In this document: in pieces, positions 16,660 to 25,144 of the stretch
Layout of the letters: every line of letters begins with the position of its first letter
Numbering within the stretch: position 1 is the first letter of the stretch
Source: JBBSEZ01 sp038239195
Lineage (GTDB): Bacteria; Planctomycetota; Planctomycetia; Gemmatales; Gemmataceae
Direction: 5' to 3'
Assembly: GCA_038239195.1 (NCBI GenBank)
Contig: JBBSEZ010000016.1
Location: 1-47,893 of the forward strand
DNA: 47,893 bases
Position numbers and translations under genes: made by a program
The notes under the pieces: model-generated
What the model saw: the letters and a program-made list of their open reading frames with translations, nothing else
The model's database searches: none
What the model was told of the DNA's origin: nothing

Positions 16660-18991
16660 CTCCAGAAGCCCCCCCGTCGTTTCTGAGCCGGGTGAGGAGG
16701 CCGTCGATGCGGCGGGCGGCGAGGGGCCGCAACAGCAATCGCCACAGCCCCCGCGGCGACCACGACAGGCCGAGGGCCTCGAGGTGCGCCCGCACGCAGG
16801 CCTCGACCTCGTCCAGCAGGGAGCGCTTCTCTTCGCGGGAAGCGACCGTCTCGAGGTAGGCCCGCAAGACGCCTTCGGCGAAGGCCTCCTGGCGCCTGCG
16901 AGCGCCGGGGTTGCTGAAGGTGCTCCTCACCCGCAGCCCCGTTTGGTAGAGGAGGTATGCCAGGTCGCGCGAGGCCGGATACCAGCGCCGGGCGACGGCG
17001 CCGCACAAAAAGGCGTCCTCCTCCAGGCCCGGGTCGATGAACGACATCTCTCGGGCCGCGACGTCGCACAGGATGTTGCAGAAGCTCAGCGCCCCGTAGA
17101 TTTGCCCGAGCGCCCAATACTCCTTCAGCGCGGCGATGACGGCGCGCGGGGCGGACGCCAACACCTCGGGCGTCACGCCGGCCCCGGTCTCCAACTGCCC
17201 GTCGAGCTCTTTGCCCGGGACCACGGTCATCACCAACGCGAGGGGCGATTCGCAAACGAACAGGGGCCCCGGGACGAATGGTTTCCATCCCTCGACCGCG
17301 CCGCCGGGCACCGCTTCGCGCAATCGGGACAGCGACGCGAACTGCCCCCGCGCCCGCTCGAAACTCGCGCCTGCCGCCGGCTTGTACAACTTGATCGCCA
17401 GACAGTCGAGCGCTTGCCAGATGGGCTGTCCGTTTTGCGAGCGGACCACGTAAACGTCGGCCTGGGCCCCTTCGCCGAGCTGTTCGATTACCCGGCTGCT
17501 GGCCGGGGCGCTCGGGGTGAATTGTTGGAGCACGCGCAGCACGGTTGGCTCGACCGAGCCCGGACACGCTTTCGGGACGAACGCCAGGAACGCCACCCAC
17601 CGCCCCACCGCGCTGGCCGAGCTGCCGGCCAGGAAGCCGTAGGCGGCGCCCGACAAGCCCCACCACACCACCAGGGGGGGGACGAGGGACACCAGCACGG
17701 CGAGGGCGACGAGGGCGACCTTGAAGACCACGTCGGGGCGCTCGGCGGCCATCAGCCCGTTGCTGGCGGGCATGCCCAGCGCGGACGCCAGCATCGCCAT
17801 GGCCAGCACCGTGACGGTCAGCCCGTGCCCTTCGTACTGGGGGCCGCGGTAGAGCAAGTGCATCAGGAAATCGCTGGAGAGCAGGACGATGACGCAGAAC
17901 AGGGCCATCGCCAGGCCCAGCAGCAGGGTGGTCTGAAAGACCACGCGCCGCAACTCCGCCACGCCGCCTTTGTGGAAGGCCCGCGCCGCCCGGGGCGTCA
18001 GGGCGTTCGCGATGCCCAGGATCAAGGGGTTGGCGAACAGCGGCACGGTCATGCACGCCGCATAAACGCCCGTGGCCGTCGTCCCGACGAGCCACGCCAG
18101 TAGCCAGTGGATGAAGTACGCCTGGAGGGACAGCGTCGCTTGCCAGGCGAAGAGCCATTTCCCCAGCGACCAGCTCTGCCGCAAGGTTTGCCACACGCGC
18201 ACCGGACGGACCGCAAAGTTCTTGCGGGCGAGGTGCAGCCAGACGCCGCCCGTCAGGGCGCAGGCCGCCCCGATGGGGACGTACGCGGTGGTGGCGGACA
18301 GCGCCCCGTCCCAGGCCAGCCAGGCCAGTCCGGCGAGCTGCATGATCGCCACGGCCAGGTCGAGGGCCAGCGCCTGGGCCATGCGCAGGTGGGCGAAGGC
18401 GAAGCGCCGGCCGAACTCCCGCAGCAGGACAAACGGCATGACCCCAGCCAGCACCCAGGCGACGGCCGCCAACTCCGGCCCCGCCCCGCGCCAGCACAGG
18501 ATCCCGGCAACCAGCCCCTGGACAACCAGCGCCAGGGCCGACAGGAGCCCCTGGTGCGCCAGCACGCTGCCCGCGTACTCCGCCTGCGTCCCCTCCGGGA
18601 GTTGGTGCCGGTGGATGGTGTAGGGCTGCGCGATCAGGGACTCCTGCACGCACGCCCACGTTACCAGCAGCGAGCTCCCCAGGGCGTAGGCGCCCAGCTC
18701 GCCCGCCCCGCACCACCGGCCGATCAGGATCGTCGTCAGGAAACTGGTCCCGCTGACCACGATCTGGTCCGCCAGCGCCAGGGTGTGGTCCCCGGAGGCC
18801 CCCCGGCAGAGGGCTGCCCAGGCCCCGACCAGGCGCCCCCGGCGCTTCCAGCCGCCCCCCCCCTTCGCGAGGGCCTGTCCGCCCGCCCCCTCCGGCCCAG
18901 CAGCGGGGCAGCCCGGCGCGCGAAACGGCGCCGGCCCACCGGGCAGTGCTGTTTCCCCGAGGGGCAAGCTTCTCCCCAAACTGCCGTCCAT
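16649..18991 (-). CDS. Polysaccharide flippase fused to a C-terminal kinase-like domain
   Basis: 780 residues from ATG 18991 (AAGGAG just upstream; a GTG six codons earlier is also open). Residues about 65-490 hold some 12 membrane helices of the MATE/Wzx lipid-linked oligosaccharide flippase type (DQIVVSGTSFLTTILIGRW at the start). Residues about 500-780 are a soluble protein-kinase-like domain: glycine loop LGEGAQADVYVV, a Lys in AIKLYKP, MTVVPGKEL as hinge, then YGALSFCNILCD and FIDPG in place of H-x-D...N and D-x-G. The His and catalytic Asp of the HxD motif read Tyr and Ala, so the domain may be a pseudokinase or use another base. It presumably exports lipid-linked repeat units, gated or regulated by the attached domain. 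Confidence 0.85.
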   Translation of the reverse strand: MDGSLGRSLPLGETALPGGPAPFRAPGCPAAGPEGAGGQALAKGGGGWKRRGRLVGAWAALCRGASGDHTLALADQIVVSGTSFLTTILIGRWCGAGELGAYALGSSLLVTWACVQESLIAQPYTIHRHQLPEGTQAEYAGSVLAHQGLLSALALVVQGLVAGILCWRGAGPELAAVAWVLAGVMPFVLLREFGRRFAFAHLRMAQALALDLAVAIMQLAGLAWLAWDGALSATTAYVPIGAACALTGGVWLHLARKNFAVRPVRVWQTLRQSWSLGKWLFAWQATLSLQAYFIHWLLAWLVGTTATGVYAACMTVPLFANPLILGIANALTPRAARAFHKGGVAELRRVVFQTTLLLGLAMALFCVIVLLSSDFLMHLLYRGPQYEGHGLTVTVLAMAMLASALGMPASNGLMAAERPDVVFKVALVALAVLVSLVPPLVVWWGLSGAAYGFLAGSSASAVGRWVAFLAFVPKACPGSVEPTVLRVLQQFTPSAPASSRVIEQLGEGAQADVYVVRSQNGQPIWQALDCLAIKLYKPAAGASFERARGQFASLSRLREAVPGGAVEGWKPFVPGPLFVCESPLALVMTVVPGKELDGQLETGAGVTPEVLASAPRAVIAALKEYWALGQIYGALSFCNILCDVAAREMSFIDPGLEEDAFLCGAVARRWYPASRDLAYLLYQTGLRVRSTFSNPGARRRQEAFAEGVLRAYLETVASREEKRSLLDEVEACVRAHLEALGLSWSPRGLWRLLLRPLAARRIDGLLTRLRNDGGASGDGA

Positions 18992-19052
18992 TCCCACTCC
19001 TTCTCTCACGCGGCCCCTGCGCCGTCCGGCGCGGCCCGAAGCGATTCGTTCG

Positions 19053-20144
19053 TCAATGCGCGCCCTTGCGCAGGACCAGGGCCGGGACCGTCAGGAACAA
19101 CAATTTCAGGTCGTGGCCCAGCGTGTAGGAGCGAACGTACTGCACGTCCATGCGCATCCAATCGGCGAACGAAACGTTGGAGCGGCCGCGGACCTGCCAG
19201 ATGCAGGTCAGCCCGGGCACGACGTCCAGGCGCCGGCGCTGCCAGCCGACACACCCTTCCGTCTCGGAGCAGGGCAGCGGGCGGGGACCGACCAGGGACA
19301 TCTCGCCCTTGAGGACGTTCCACAACTGGGGGAGCTCGTCCAGGCTCGTGGCGCGGAGGAAGCGGCCGACGGCGGTGACGCGAGGGTCGCGCTTGATCTT
19401 GAAGGCCGGGCCGTCCTGCTCGTTGAGGGCCAGCAGGCCCTTCTTGCGGTCCTCGGCGTCGGGGACCATGGAGCGGAACTTCCACATCCAGAAGGGCCTC
19501 CCTCCGCGGCCGCTCCGGAGCTGCCGGAAGAAGACGGGGCCGGGGGAAGAAAGCTTGACCGCCATCGCGATGACCAGGAAGAGCGGGGACAGCACGATCA
19601 GCCCGACAAGAGTGCTCGCGACGTCCAGGGCACGCTTCCACGGTGGCATGGCCTGCAGGAACAGGGCCTCCAGGGAAGCAACCGCGTCGGACGGGGCGTG
19701 GTCGTCCTCGGCCCGCGTTTCGGAAAGGCGCTCGGGCCGGGCTGTCGAGGGGTACGAGTAGATGAGGATGATGGGGAGAGGGGCCGGGCCCGCGAAGCGC
19801 CGCAGGACGTCTTCGACCACCTTCCCCGCGCTGGGGCCGTCCGTCCCCGGAAGGATGACGCAAACCTGGGGCCCCTCGCTCCCGTCGAGCCAGCCGGCCT
19901 CATCCGTGCTGCGCAAACGGCCCTTGAGGACGGGGACCAGGCGCTCCCAGGTGGCCTGGCTGACCGCCTGCTCGCGGGGGACGAAGGTGACGACCGAGAC
20001 CGGTTCGTGCGCGCGGTCTGCCCGTGCCCGCTCCCGGGCCAGGACCGTGCGTGTCTGCTCGGGCGAGTGCAGCCCGTGCGAAGGGCCCTTTCGCGTGCGG
20101 CGGAACAGCCCCTGGGCCAGCCTGACCAACTTCGCAACAACCAT
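19053..20144 (-). CDS. Initiating sugar transferase (polyprenyl-phosphate glycosyl-1-phosphate transferase) with GGDEF-like N-terminus
   Basis: 363 residues. The C-terminal ~200 residues are a bacterial sugar transferase that starts repeat-unit synthesis by moving a sugar-1-phosphate onto undecaprenyl phosphate. A membrane helix is formed by ALDVASTLVGLIVLSPLFLV. It is followed by FFRQLRSGRGGRPFWMWKFR, DPRVTAVGRFLRATSLDELP (with the catalytic Asp-Glu pair), GEMSLVGPRPL and PGLTCIWQVRGR. Residues about 45-150 resemble a degenerate GGDEF domain (RSTDEAGWLD, then VCVILPGTD), without a GGDEF active site. Only one membrane segment is visible, as in the small monotopic PglC/EpsL type. Confidence 0.88.
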   Translation of the reverse strand: MVVAKLVRLAQGLFRRTRKGPSHGLHSPEQTRTVLARERARADRAHEPVSVVTFVPREQAVSQATWERLVPVLKGRLRSTDEAGWLDGSEGPQVCVILPGTDGPSAGKVVEDVLRRFAGPAPLPIILIYSYPSTARPERLSETRAEDDHAPSDAVASLEALFLQAMPPWKRALDVASTLVGLIVLSPLFLVIAMAVKLSSPGPVFFRQLRSGRGGRPFWMWKFRSMVPDAEDRKKGLLALNEQDGPAFKIKRDPRVTAVGRFLRATSLDELPQLWNVLKGEMSLVGPRPLPCSETEGCVGWQRRRLDVVPGLTCIWQVRGRSNVSFADWMRMDVQYVRSYTLGHDLKLLFLTVPALVLRKGAH

Positions 20145-20252
20145 GGCGACCTGGACCGTGAGTTAGAGGACAAGGGAAGCGCGGCACCATTGCTTGGCCC
20201 GGGACCGACTTGAAGCCCTGACGCGCTATCGTGGCCGCGGTCCTGGCAACCC

Positions 20253-20957
20253 TCAGATGAATCGCTGTGCCCACCGCGGTACGTACTGGCGGCGCTTGTT
20301 GAGCACCGCCCCAAGAAGGTTTGCGCCGGCCTGGACGAGCAGGCCCTTCTCGCGCTCGACCTCTTCCCAGGGAGCTCGCTCGGCCTCCACGACCAGGATC
20401 GTCCCGTCGAGGAGCCCGGCCAGTCGGGCCGTGAAGGGCCCGGCCGAGGCCGGGGGCAAGTCGAGCACGACCAGGGCGAAGCCGGCCTCGAGCGCTTCGA
20501 GCACGGCAGACAGGCGAGTGGAGGCCTGAACCTGGGCCAGCCTGCCGTCGGTCTGGCCCGCAACCAGGACGGAGAGGTTGGGCACGTTGCAAGGCTGGAC
20601 AAAAGGGTGGGATGGGCCGACGCTCGCTCCCCCCTCAAGCAGGGCCTCGGCAAGCCCGGGCGCCGGCTCGACGAGGAAGCGGGCGTGGGCCGAGGGGCGC
20701 TCGAGATTGGCGTCCACGAGCAGGACGGGTTGCTCGCTCCAGGTGGCGGCGGCGACGGCGAGGTGGGCGGCGACCGTGCTGACGCCCTCGCCGGAAATGC
20801 AGCTGGTGACGCCGAGAGAGCGCAGGCGCGGGCCGGCCCCGTCGTTCCCGAGGAGGCGGGGCAGCAGGGGCGCAAGCTGGGCGCGCAGCTCGTCAGGGGC
20901 AGCCTGCGGGGGGCAGGCAGCGATGCCGGCCACGCGGTCGAGCAAACGAGCTCTCAT
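20253..20957 (-). CDS. CpsD/CapB-like ATPase (bacterial tyrosine-kinase family), atypical Walker A
   Basis: 234 residues from ATG 20957. Follows the BY-kinase/ParA plan: LGVTSCISGEGVSTVAAHLA (phosphate loop, residues 49-66), VLLVDANLERPSAH (Walker A', 79-91) and ALVVLDLPPA (Walker B). The loop reads GEGVST where CpsD proteins have GEGKST, so the catalytic lysine is Val59. The C-terminus lacks a tyrosine cluster (single Tyr near the end). It is therefore more likely a regulatory partner of the neighbouring Wzz/GumC-like protein than an active kinase. The order Wzz-CpsD-sugar transferase matches polysaccharide clusters of the Wzx/Wzy type. Confidence 0.8.
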   Translation of the reverse strand: MRARLLDRVAGIAACPPQAAPDELRAQLAPLLPRLLGNDGAGPRLRSLGVTSCISGEGVSTVAAHLAVAAATWSEQPVLLVDANLERPSAHARFLVEPAPGLAEALLEGGASVGPSHPFVQPCNVPNLSVLVAGQTDGRLAQVQASTRLSAVLEALEAGFALVVLDLPPASAGPFTARLAGLLDGTILVVEAERAPWEEVEREKGLLVQAGANLLGAVLNKRRQYVPRWAQRFI

Positions 20958-21125
20958 ACGATCAAGGGCTCCCGTTGCCGGCGTCCTTGCCGGGGGCCTG
21001 GTGTTCCGTCGAGCTTCAATCGAGGTTGTTGAAGATCTCGTTACGTTGAATGTTTCCGAAGGCAAACGCCTTCCTCGCTTCTTCACAATTCTGGAACAAG
21101 ACAATTGCGATCCGGTATCCGCCGG

Positions 21126-22598
21126 TCACGCGGAGCCGTTCGTGGAAGATCGATTGGGCACGAGGTAGGGGAGCGATGCCAGGACAGGCAAGCCGAGCCT
21201 GGCTTGGAGGTCCTCCGGGGCCTGGAAGGAGCGGTCGAGGGAGTGCAGCAACAGGGCCAGGCCAACGCTGGCGAGGGCAGCGGCGAACAGGCCGAGGCCG
21301 AGGTTGACGAGCAGGCGGGGGCGGACCGGCCTGGCGTCGTAGGTGGCGGGTTGGGCGACGTTGATGTTGGAGATGCGCTGGGCCTCGAGGGCCTGGTCGA
21401 TCCGGGCCTGCTCGAGACCGTCGGCGTACTTGCGGTAGTGGGCCTCCTGTAGATCGACCTCGCGCTGGAGGGAGGCGACGCGGAGATGGTCGTGGGTGAG
21501 CTTCGCGAGGCGCTGGCGCTCGCGGGCCAACTCGGCGCCGAGGGACTCGGCGCGGGCTCGCAGGGCGGCGAGCGCCGGCCCCTGCCGGGCCAGGGCGATC
21601 TGGACGTCCTCGAAAAGGCGGCTGGGGCCGGTGGCGACCTGCTCGCGGGCCCGCTCCTCGCGGGCCAGGAGGGCCTTGGCCGCGGCGGTCTGCTGGCGGA
21701 CGAGCTGGACGTCGGGGTGGCGGTCGGGGTGCTTGGCGAGGAGCTCGGTCTCCTTGATCTGGAGGGCGTAGAGCTGGAGGCGCATGCCATCGGCGGCCCC
21801 GTTAGGCAGGCCTCGGGTGGTGGTGACCTGGGACCTGGGCAGGGTGTGCACGTTTTTCTGGAGGGCACGAACCTCGGCCTCGGCGGCGGCGGCGCCGGTG
21901 CCGGCCTGCTGGAGCTCATCCTCGAGGCGGGCGACGCGGGCCACCAGGGCCAGGCGCTGGGGCTCGGGCGCGATCAGGCGCGTTTCGTTCTTGAGGTCGC
22001 GCAAGCGCACCTCGTCGCGCTCGAGCCGGCCGCGCAAGCGCTCCGCCTGATCGGCGAGGAACTTGTGGGCCCCCGGGGTGCGGTTGAGCTGCACGTGCTT
22101 GTCGAGGTAGAGCTCGACGAGTACGGCCACGACTTGCTGGCACGCCTCCGGGCTGGGCCCCTCGCAGGCGATGCGAATGACGTTGGACTTCTTGACGGCC
22201 TCGACCGTGAGCCGCTTGGTAAGGACGACGGTGGCGCGGGGGCGGTCCTCCGGCGAACTGGCGCCGCCGAGGATCGCCTCGGGGCCGACCTTCTCGACGA
22301 CCTGCTCCAGCAACGCTCGGCTACGCAGCATGTCGATGACCGAGTTGATCTCGCCTTCGCGGGAAGCGGGGACGGCGACGACCTGCGACTGGCCCAGGGT
22401 GGCGGTCGGGTCGAGGGTTGCGTTTTCGCGCCCGAGGCGGAGGAAAAGTTTGGCCTCGGATTGGTAAGAACGGGGGCCGAAGGCGGTGACGGCCCCGGCG
22501 AGGACCAGGACCGCGAGGAAGACCAGGGCCACCTTCCGTTGATGGCGGAAGAGGGCGCGGCAGGCGTTGCCCAGAGGAGTGGTCGTCGCGGTCCCCAT
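21126..22598 (-). CDS. Wzz/GumC-type chain-length determinant (polysaccharide co-polymerase)
   Basis: 490 residues from ATG 22598. An N-terminal helix (VALVFLAVLVLAGAVTAFG, about 29-47) is followed by YQSEAKLFLRLGRE, the Wzz signature strand. Then come long periplasmic coiled coils (about 185-275 and 335-410, rich in Arg/Glu/Ala/Leu with AERLRGRLERDE) and a C-terminal helix (LLVNLGLGLFAAALASVGLALLL). The stretch before it, RISNINVAQPATYDARPVRPR, contains the conserved pre-TM Pro-rich motif. It sets chain length together with the CpsD-like ATPase next door. It is the first gene of the minus-strand cluster, facing the divergent export genes. Confidence 0.9.
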   Translation of the reverse strand: MGTATTTPLGNACRALFRHQRKVALVFLAVLVLAGAVTAFGPRSYQSEAKLFLRLGRENATLDPTATLGQSQVVAVPASREGEINSVIDMLRSRALLEQVVEKVGPEAILGGASSPEDRPRATVVLTKRLTVEAVKKSNVIRIACEGPSPEACQQVVAVLVELYLDKHVQLNRTPGAHKFLADQAERLRGRLERDEVRLRDLKNETRLIAPEPQRLALVARVARLEDELQQAGTGAAAAEAEVRALQKNVHTLPRSQVTTTRGLPNGAADGMRLQLYALQIKETELLAKHPDRHPDVQLVRQQTAAAKALLAREERAREQVATGPSRLFEDVQIALARQGPALAALRARAESLGAELARERQRLAKLTHDHLRVASLQREVDLQEAHYRKYADGLEQARIDQALEAQRISNINVAQPATYDARPVRPRLLVNLGLGLFAAALASVGLALLLHSLDRSFQAPEDLQARLGLPVLASLPYLVPNRSSTNGSA

Positions 22599-22661
22599 CT
22601 TCGTGCAGTCTTCCCGTTGGGGCCTTGGTAGATGGTGGAGCTGTCCCGGCGACCAGGAATC

Positions 22662-22759
22662 AGCATCGCATCCATTATCGCCTGTGTATCTTGCCCAGCA
22701 ATCCCAAGCAACGGAGGCGGCAAGGGCCACGACACCAGCATAGCCCGCATTATCGCTTC
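22662..22759. repeat. Imperfect 23-bp direct repeat, candidate operator pair
   Basis: Two copies, 22662-22684 and 22737-22759, share 17 of 23 positions (AGCAT-GC---CATTATCGC core) with 75 bases between starts, about seven helical turns. Placed between divergent polysaccharide genes they could bind a regulator. Confidence 0.35.
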
Positions 22760-22886
22760 ATTTGGCAAAATCGGTATTGCCGTTGCTCGATCTCTGGGCT
22801 CCTGGAGGAACTGTAGTTTGCAAAACTTCCGCGAGCAAATGCGCTGGCATCGGAGGGGCGGCGCGGCCCGAGACGTCAAAGCTGTC

Positions 22887-22916
22887 TTGACAGGGGCAAA
22901 GGGGCTTGGATATGGG
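22887..22916 (+). promoter_or_regulatory. Candidate promoter for the 23040-25119 genes
   Basis: TTGACA (22887-22892), 18-base spacer, TATGGG (22911-22916). Perfect -35 and a half-matching -10, 124 bases before the ATG at 23040. Confidence 0.35.
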
Positions 22917-23039
22917 GCGTCCTTCTTTCCATTTGTCGGAGTGGGTTTCGCGGGCGAAGTCTCGGAGTGGGCCGGGAGGCCGCCTCGCCGGGCCCGCTCC
23001 ACCTCAGAGGCTGGGCTGCGAGGCCCGAGGACCAGGCCG

Positions 23040-23642
23040 ATGAACGTTCGATTTACGTATCTCGTTCTCGGTCTGGCCCTCCTGAGCCCGGGTTGCCTTG
23101 CGGCGACGGGCACCCGCGTGCTGTGCTTTCGCTTCAACAGGTGTCTGGAGGATCGCGCGGAGCGCCGCCGCAACGCGCGGTGGGCGGAGGAAGCGTGGGA
23201 GTTGGCCGCCAAGCAGTGTGACCACGGCCAGCATTCCGACGATTACGCCTGGGGGTTCAAGGACGGGTTCGCGGAATACCTCTATCGAGGGCGAGCGGAG
23301 CCCCCGCCCTTGCCTCCCGAGCACTACCGAAGCGTGCGCTACCAGTCCGCGCCGGGCTACCAGGCCATCCAGGACTGGTTCAGCGGCTACCGAGACGGCG
23401 CAGCGGCGGCCCAGCAGGGAGGGCAACGAGACTGGATCACCGGGCCGTCCTCGCTGCGAGGGCCCGGGGCCATTGGCCCCACTCTCCCTCCGGCAGGAGA
23501 GCTGGTGGAGAGCAAGGCGTCGCCGCCCGTGTCGGCCCCCGTAGGGCCGCTGCTTGAAGCGCCAACGCCTGGGAGCGCGGGGCCCTCTGGGGGCTGGCAG
23601 GTCAAATTCTGCCTCGACTTGCGCGATTGGAAATGTTGGTAA
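23040..23642 (+). CDS. Small lipoprotein, planctomycete hypothetical family
   Basis: 200 residues from ATG 23040. The N-terminus is a lipoprotein signal (FTYLVLGLALLSPGC, lipobox SPGC with Cys19). The mature part has an Arg-rich helix (CLEDRAERRRNARWAEEAW) and two GF/GY-x-DG units: YAWGFKDGFAEYLYRG and FSGYRDGAAAAQQGG. A Pro-rich low-complexity segment precedes the C-terminal DLRDWKCW. I do not recognise a named domain. It is 52 bases upstream of the Wza-like export gene on the same strand and probably co-transcribed, so a role at the outer membrane in polysaccharide export or secretion is an inference from position. Confidence 0.7.
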   Translation: MNVRFTYLVLGLALLSPGCLAATGTRVLCFRFNRCLEDRAERRRNARWAEEAWELAAKQCDHGQHSDDYAWGFKDGFAEYLYRGRAEPPPLPPEHYRSVRYQSAPGYQAIQDWFSGYRDGAAAAQQGGQRDWITGPSSLRGPGAIGPTLPPAGELVESKASPPVSAPVGPLLEAPTPGSAGPSGGWQVKFCLDLRDWKCW

Positions 23643-23694
23643 GGCGGACCAGATCACGCGGCTTATCTGTGGCGAATGCCAGCGAGGGGGGGCC

Positions 23695-25119
23695 ATGTCC
23701 AGGTCGGATCGCACGCTCGCCTCGATGCCCGGCGACGCGGCGTTGACGCGGCCCCGCACACTGCTGCTGTTGGCCCTCGCCAGCGCCCTCGGCGGGGCAA
23801 CCGGCTGCGCGGCGCTGACCAACCCGATAGCCGTGGGAGTGCCGGCAAGGCTGGTGCCGGCGGAGCTCCTGGCGCCCTCCAAGGCGGGGGAGCAGACCAT
23901 CCCGCTCACCCTTCTGAGGCAACCTCCGCCCCGGGAGTACCTGCTGGCCCCAGGGGACGTGCTGGGGGTGTACGTCGAAGGGTTCCTGGGGGAGCGCACG
24001 GTGGCGGTGCCGGTCCACGTGGCCCCCCTGGTGCAGGGACGGGACCAGCGCCGACTCCAGCCGGCGCTGGGTTACCCGATGCCCGTGCAGGCCAACGGCA
24101 CGGTTGACATGCCGGTGGCGGGCCCTGTGGTTGTGCAGGGCATGAGCCTGCCCCAGGCGCGGCAGGCGATCCGCGAGTTGTACGTCCAGAAGCGGTTGCT
24201 GAAGGCGGAGACGGCCAACGTCATCGTCACCCTGCTCCAGCCCCGGCAGTATTCGGTGCTGGTAGTGCGGCAGGAAGGGTCCGGGTTCACCACCGGACCG
24301 GATGGCCTGATCAGCGGGGCCAAACGAGGCACCGGGCACGAGGTCGATCTCCTGGGCTACGAAAACGACGTGCTGCATGCCCTGGCGCGCTCGGGAGGCT
24401 TGCCCGGACTGGACGCCTATAACGAGGTCGTGATCTTCCGCGACTGCTTCCACGACGGCGCAGACCGGCCCGCCTGGCTCCAGCACCTCGGGACGGCTCG
24501 CACGGACGGCGACCTGGTCCGGGCCCTGGGCCCGGGCGTGCGCGTCACGCGGGTCCCGCTGCGGCTCCCGGCGGGCCAGGCACCGTGCGTCCGCCCGGAG
24601 GACGTGATCCTGGGGACGGGAGACGTCGTGTTTCTCGAGGCGCGCGACGATCAACTCTTCTACACGGGCGGGCTGCTCCAGGCCGGGGCCCACGTGCTGC
24701 CGCGCGACCACGACCTGGACGTGGTCGAGGCCCTCGCCCTGGTGCGCGCGCCGCTGCTCAACGGTTCGTTCGGCGGCAGCAACCTGTCGGGCGACCTGGT
24801 CCGGCCCGGCCTGGGCAACCCCTCAGCGACCCAACTCACCGTGGTGCGGCGAACGCCGGGCGGCGGGCAGGTCCCGATCCTCGTGGACCTGGAGGTGGCG
24901 CTGCGCAACCCCGCGGAGCGCATCCTGCTGCGGGCGGGCGACCTGCTGGTCCTCCAGGAGAAGCCGGAGCAGGCACTGGCGCGCTACTTCACGCAGGCGT
25001 TCTTCAACTTCAACCTGTTCTGGGCCCCCTTCCACAGCAAGTCGGGGGCCGGGGTGATCGACGTGGCGGCGCCGGACCGACTGCCCGGGCGGACGGGGTC
25101 GGTCCTCCTTGGCCAGTAA
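23695..25119 (+). CDS. wza: Polysaccharide export outer-membrane lipoprotein (Wza/GumB family)
   Basis: 474 residues from ATG 23695, with a purine-rich ribosome site (GCGAGGGGGGG) directly upstream. The signal peptide ends in a lipobox, GATGC (Cys38). The Poly_export domain begins at REYLLAPGDVLGVYVEGFLG and continues GTVDMPVAGPVVVQGMSLPQARQ. SLBB-like segments follow (QYSVLVVRQEG, DVLHALARSGGLPGLDAYNEVVIFR). A second such unit lies around DQLFYTGGLLQAGAHVLPRD, ending with ILLRAGDLLVLQEKPEQALARYF. It forms the outer-membrane channel for the polymer made by the divergent cluster. It converges on the Tad operon, 23 bases away. Confidence 0.88.
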   Translation: MSRSDRTLASMPGDAALTRPRTLLLLALASALGGATGCAALTNPIAVGVPARLVPAELLAPSKAGEQTIPLTLLRQPPPREYLLAPGDVLGVYVEGFLGERTVAVPVHVAPLVQGRDQRRLQPALGYPMPVQANGTVDMPVAGPVVVQGMSLPQARQAIRELYVQKRLLKAETANVIVTLLQPRQYSVLVVRQEGSGFTTGPDGLISGAKRGTGHEVDLLGYENDVLHALARSGGLPGLDAYNEVVIFRDCFHDGADRPAWLQHLGTARTDGDLVRALGPGVRVTRVPLRLPAGQAPCVRPEDVILGTGDVVFLEARDDQLFYTGGLLQAGAHVLPRDHDLDVVEALALVRAPLLNGSFGGSNLSGDLVRPGLGNPSATQLTVVRRTPGGGQVPILVDLEVALRNPAERILLRAGDLLVLQEKPEQALARYFTQAFFNFNLFWAPFHSKSGAGVIDVAAPDRLPGRTGSVLLGQ

Positions 25120-25125
25120 ACCGGA

Positions 25126-25144
25126 GAACGGCGGGCGCCCGTTC
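25126..25144. terminator. Small hairpin at the convergent wza/tadG junction
   Basis: A 6-bp stem GAACGG/CCGTTC (25126-25131 and 25139-25144, 7-base loop) sits between the two convergent stop codons. It is GC-rich without a T tract on either side; weak candidate for a bidirectional terminator. Confidence 0.3.

Larger units (their letters stand above)
22599..23039. other. Divergent regulatory region of the polysaccharide cluster
   Basis: 441 bases between the divergent Wzz-like gene (-) and the lipoprotein/Wza genes (+). The part from about 22650 to 22850 is clearly richer in A and T than the flanking genes. No convincing gene is present: an open frame runs through on the plus strand but has no ribosome site before 23040 and no family resemblance. 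It holds an imperfect direct repeat and a candidate promoter, described separately. Confidence 0.6.
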
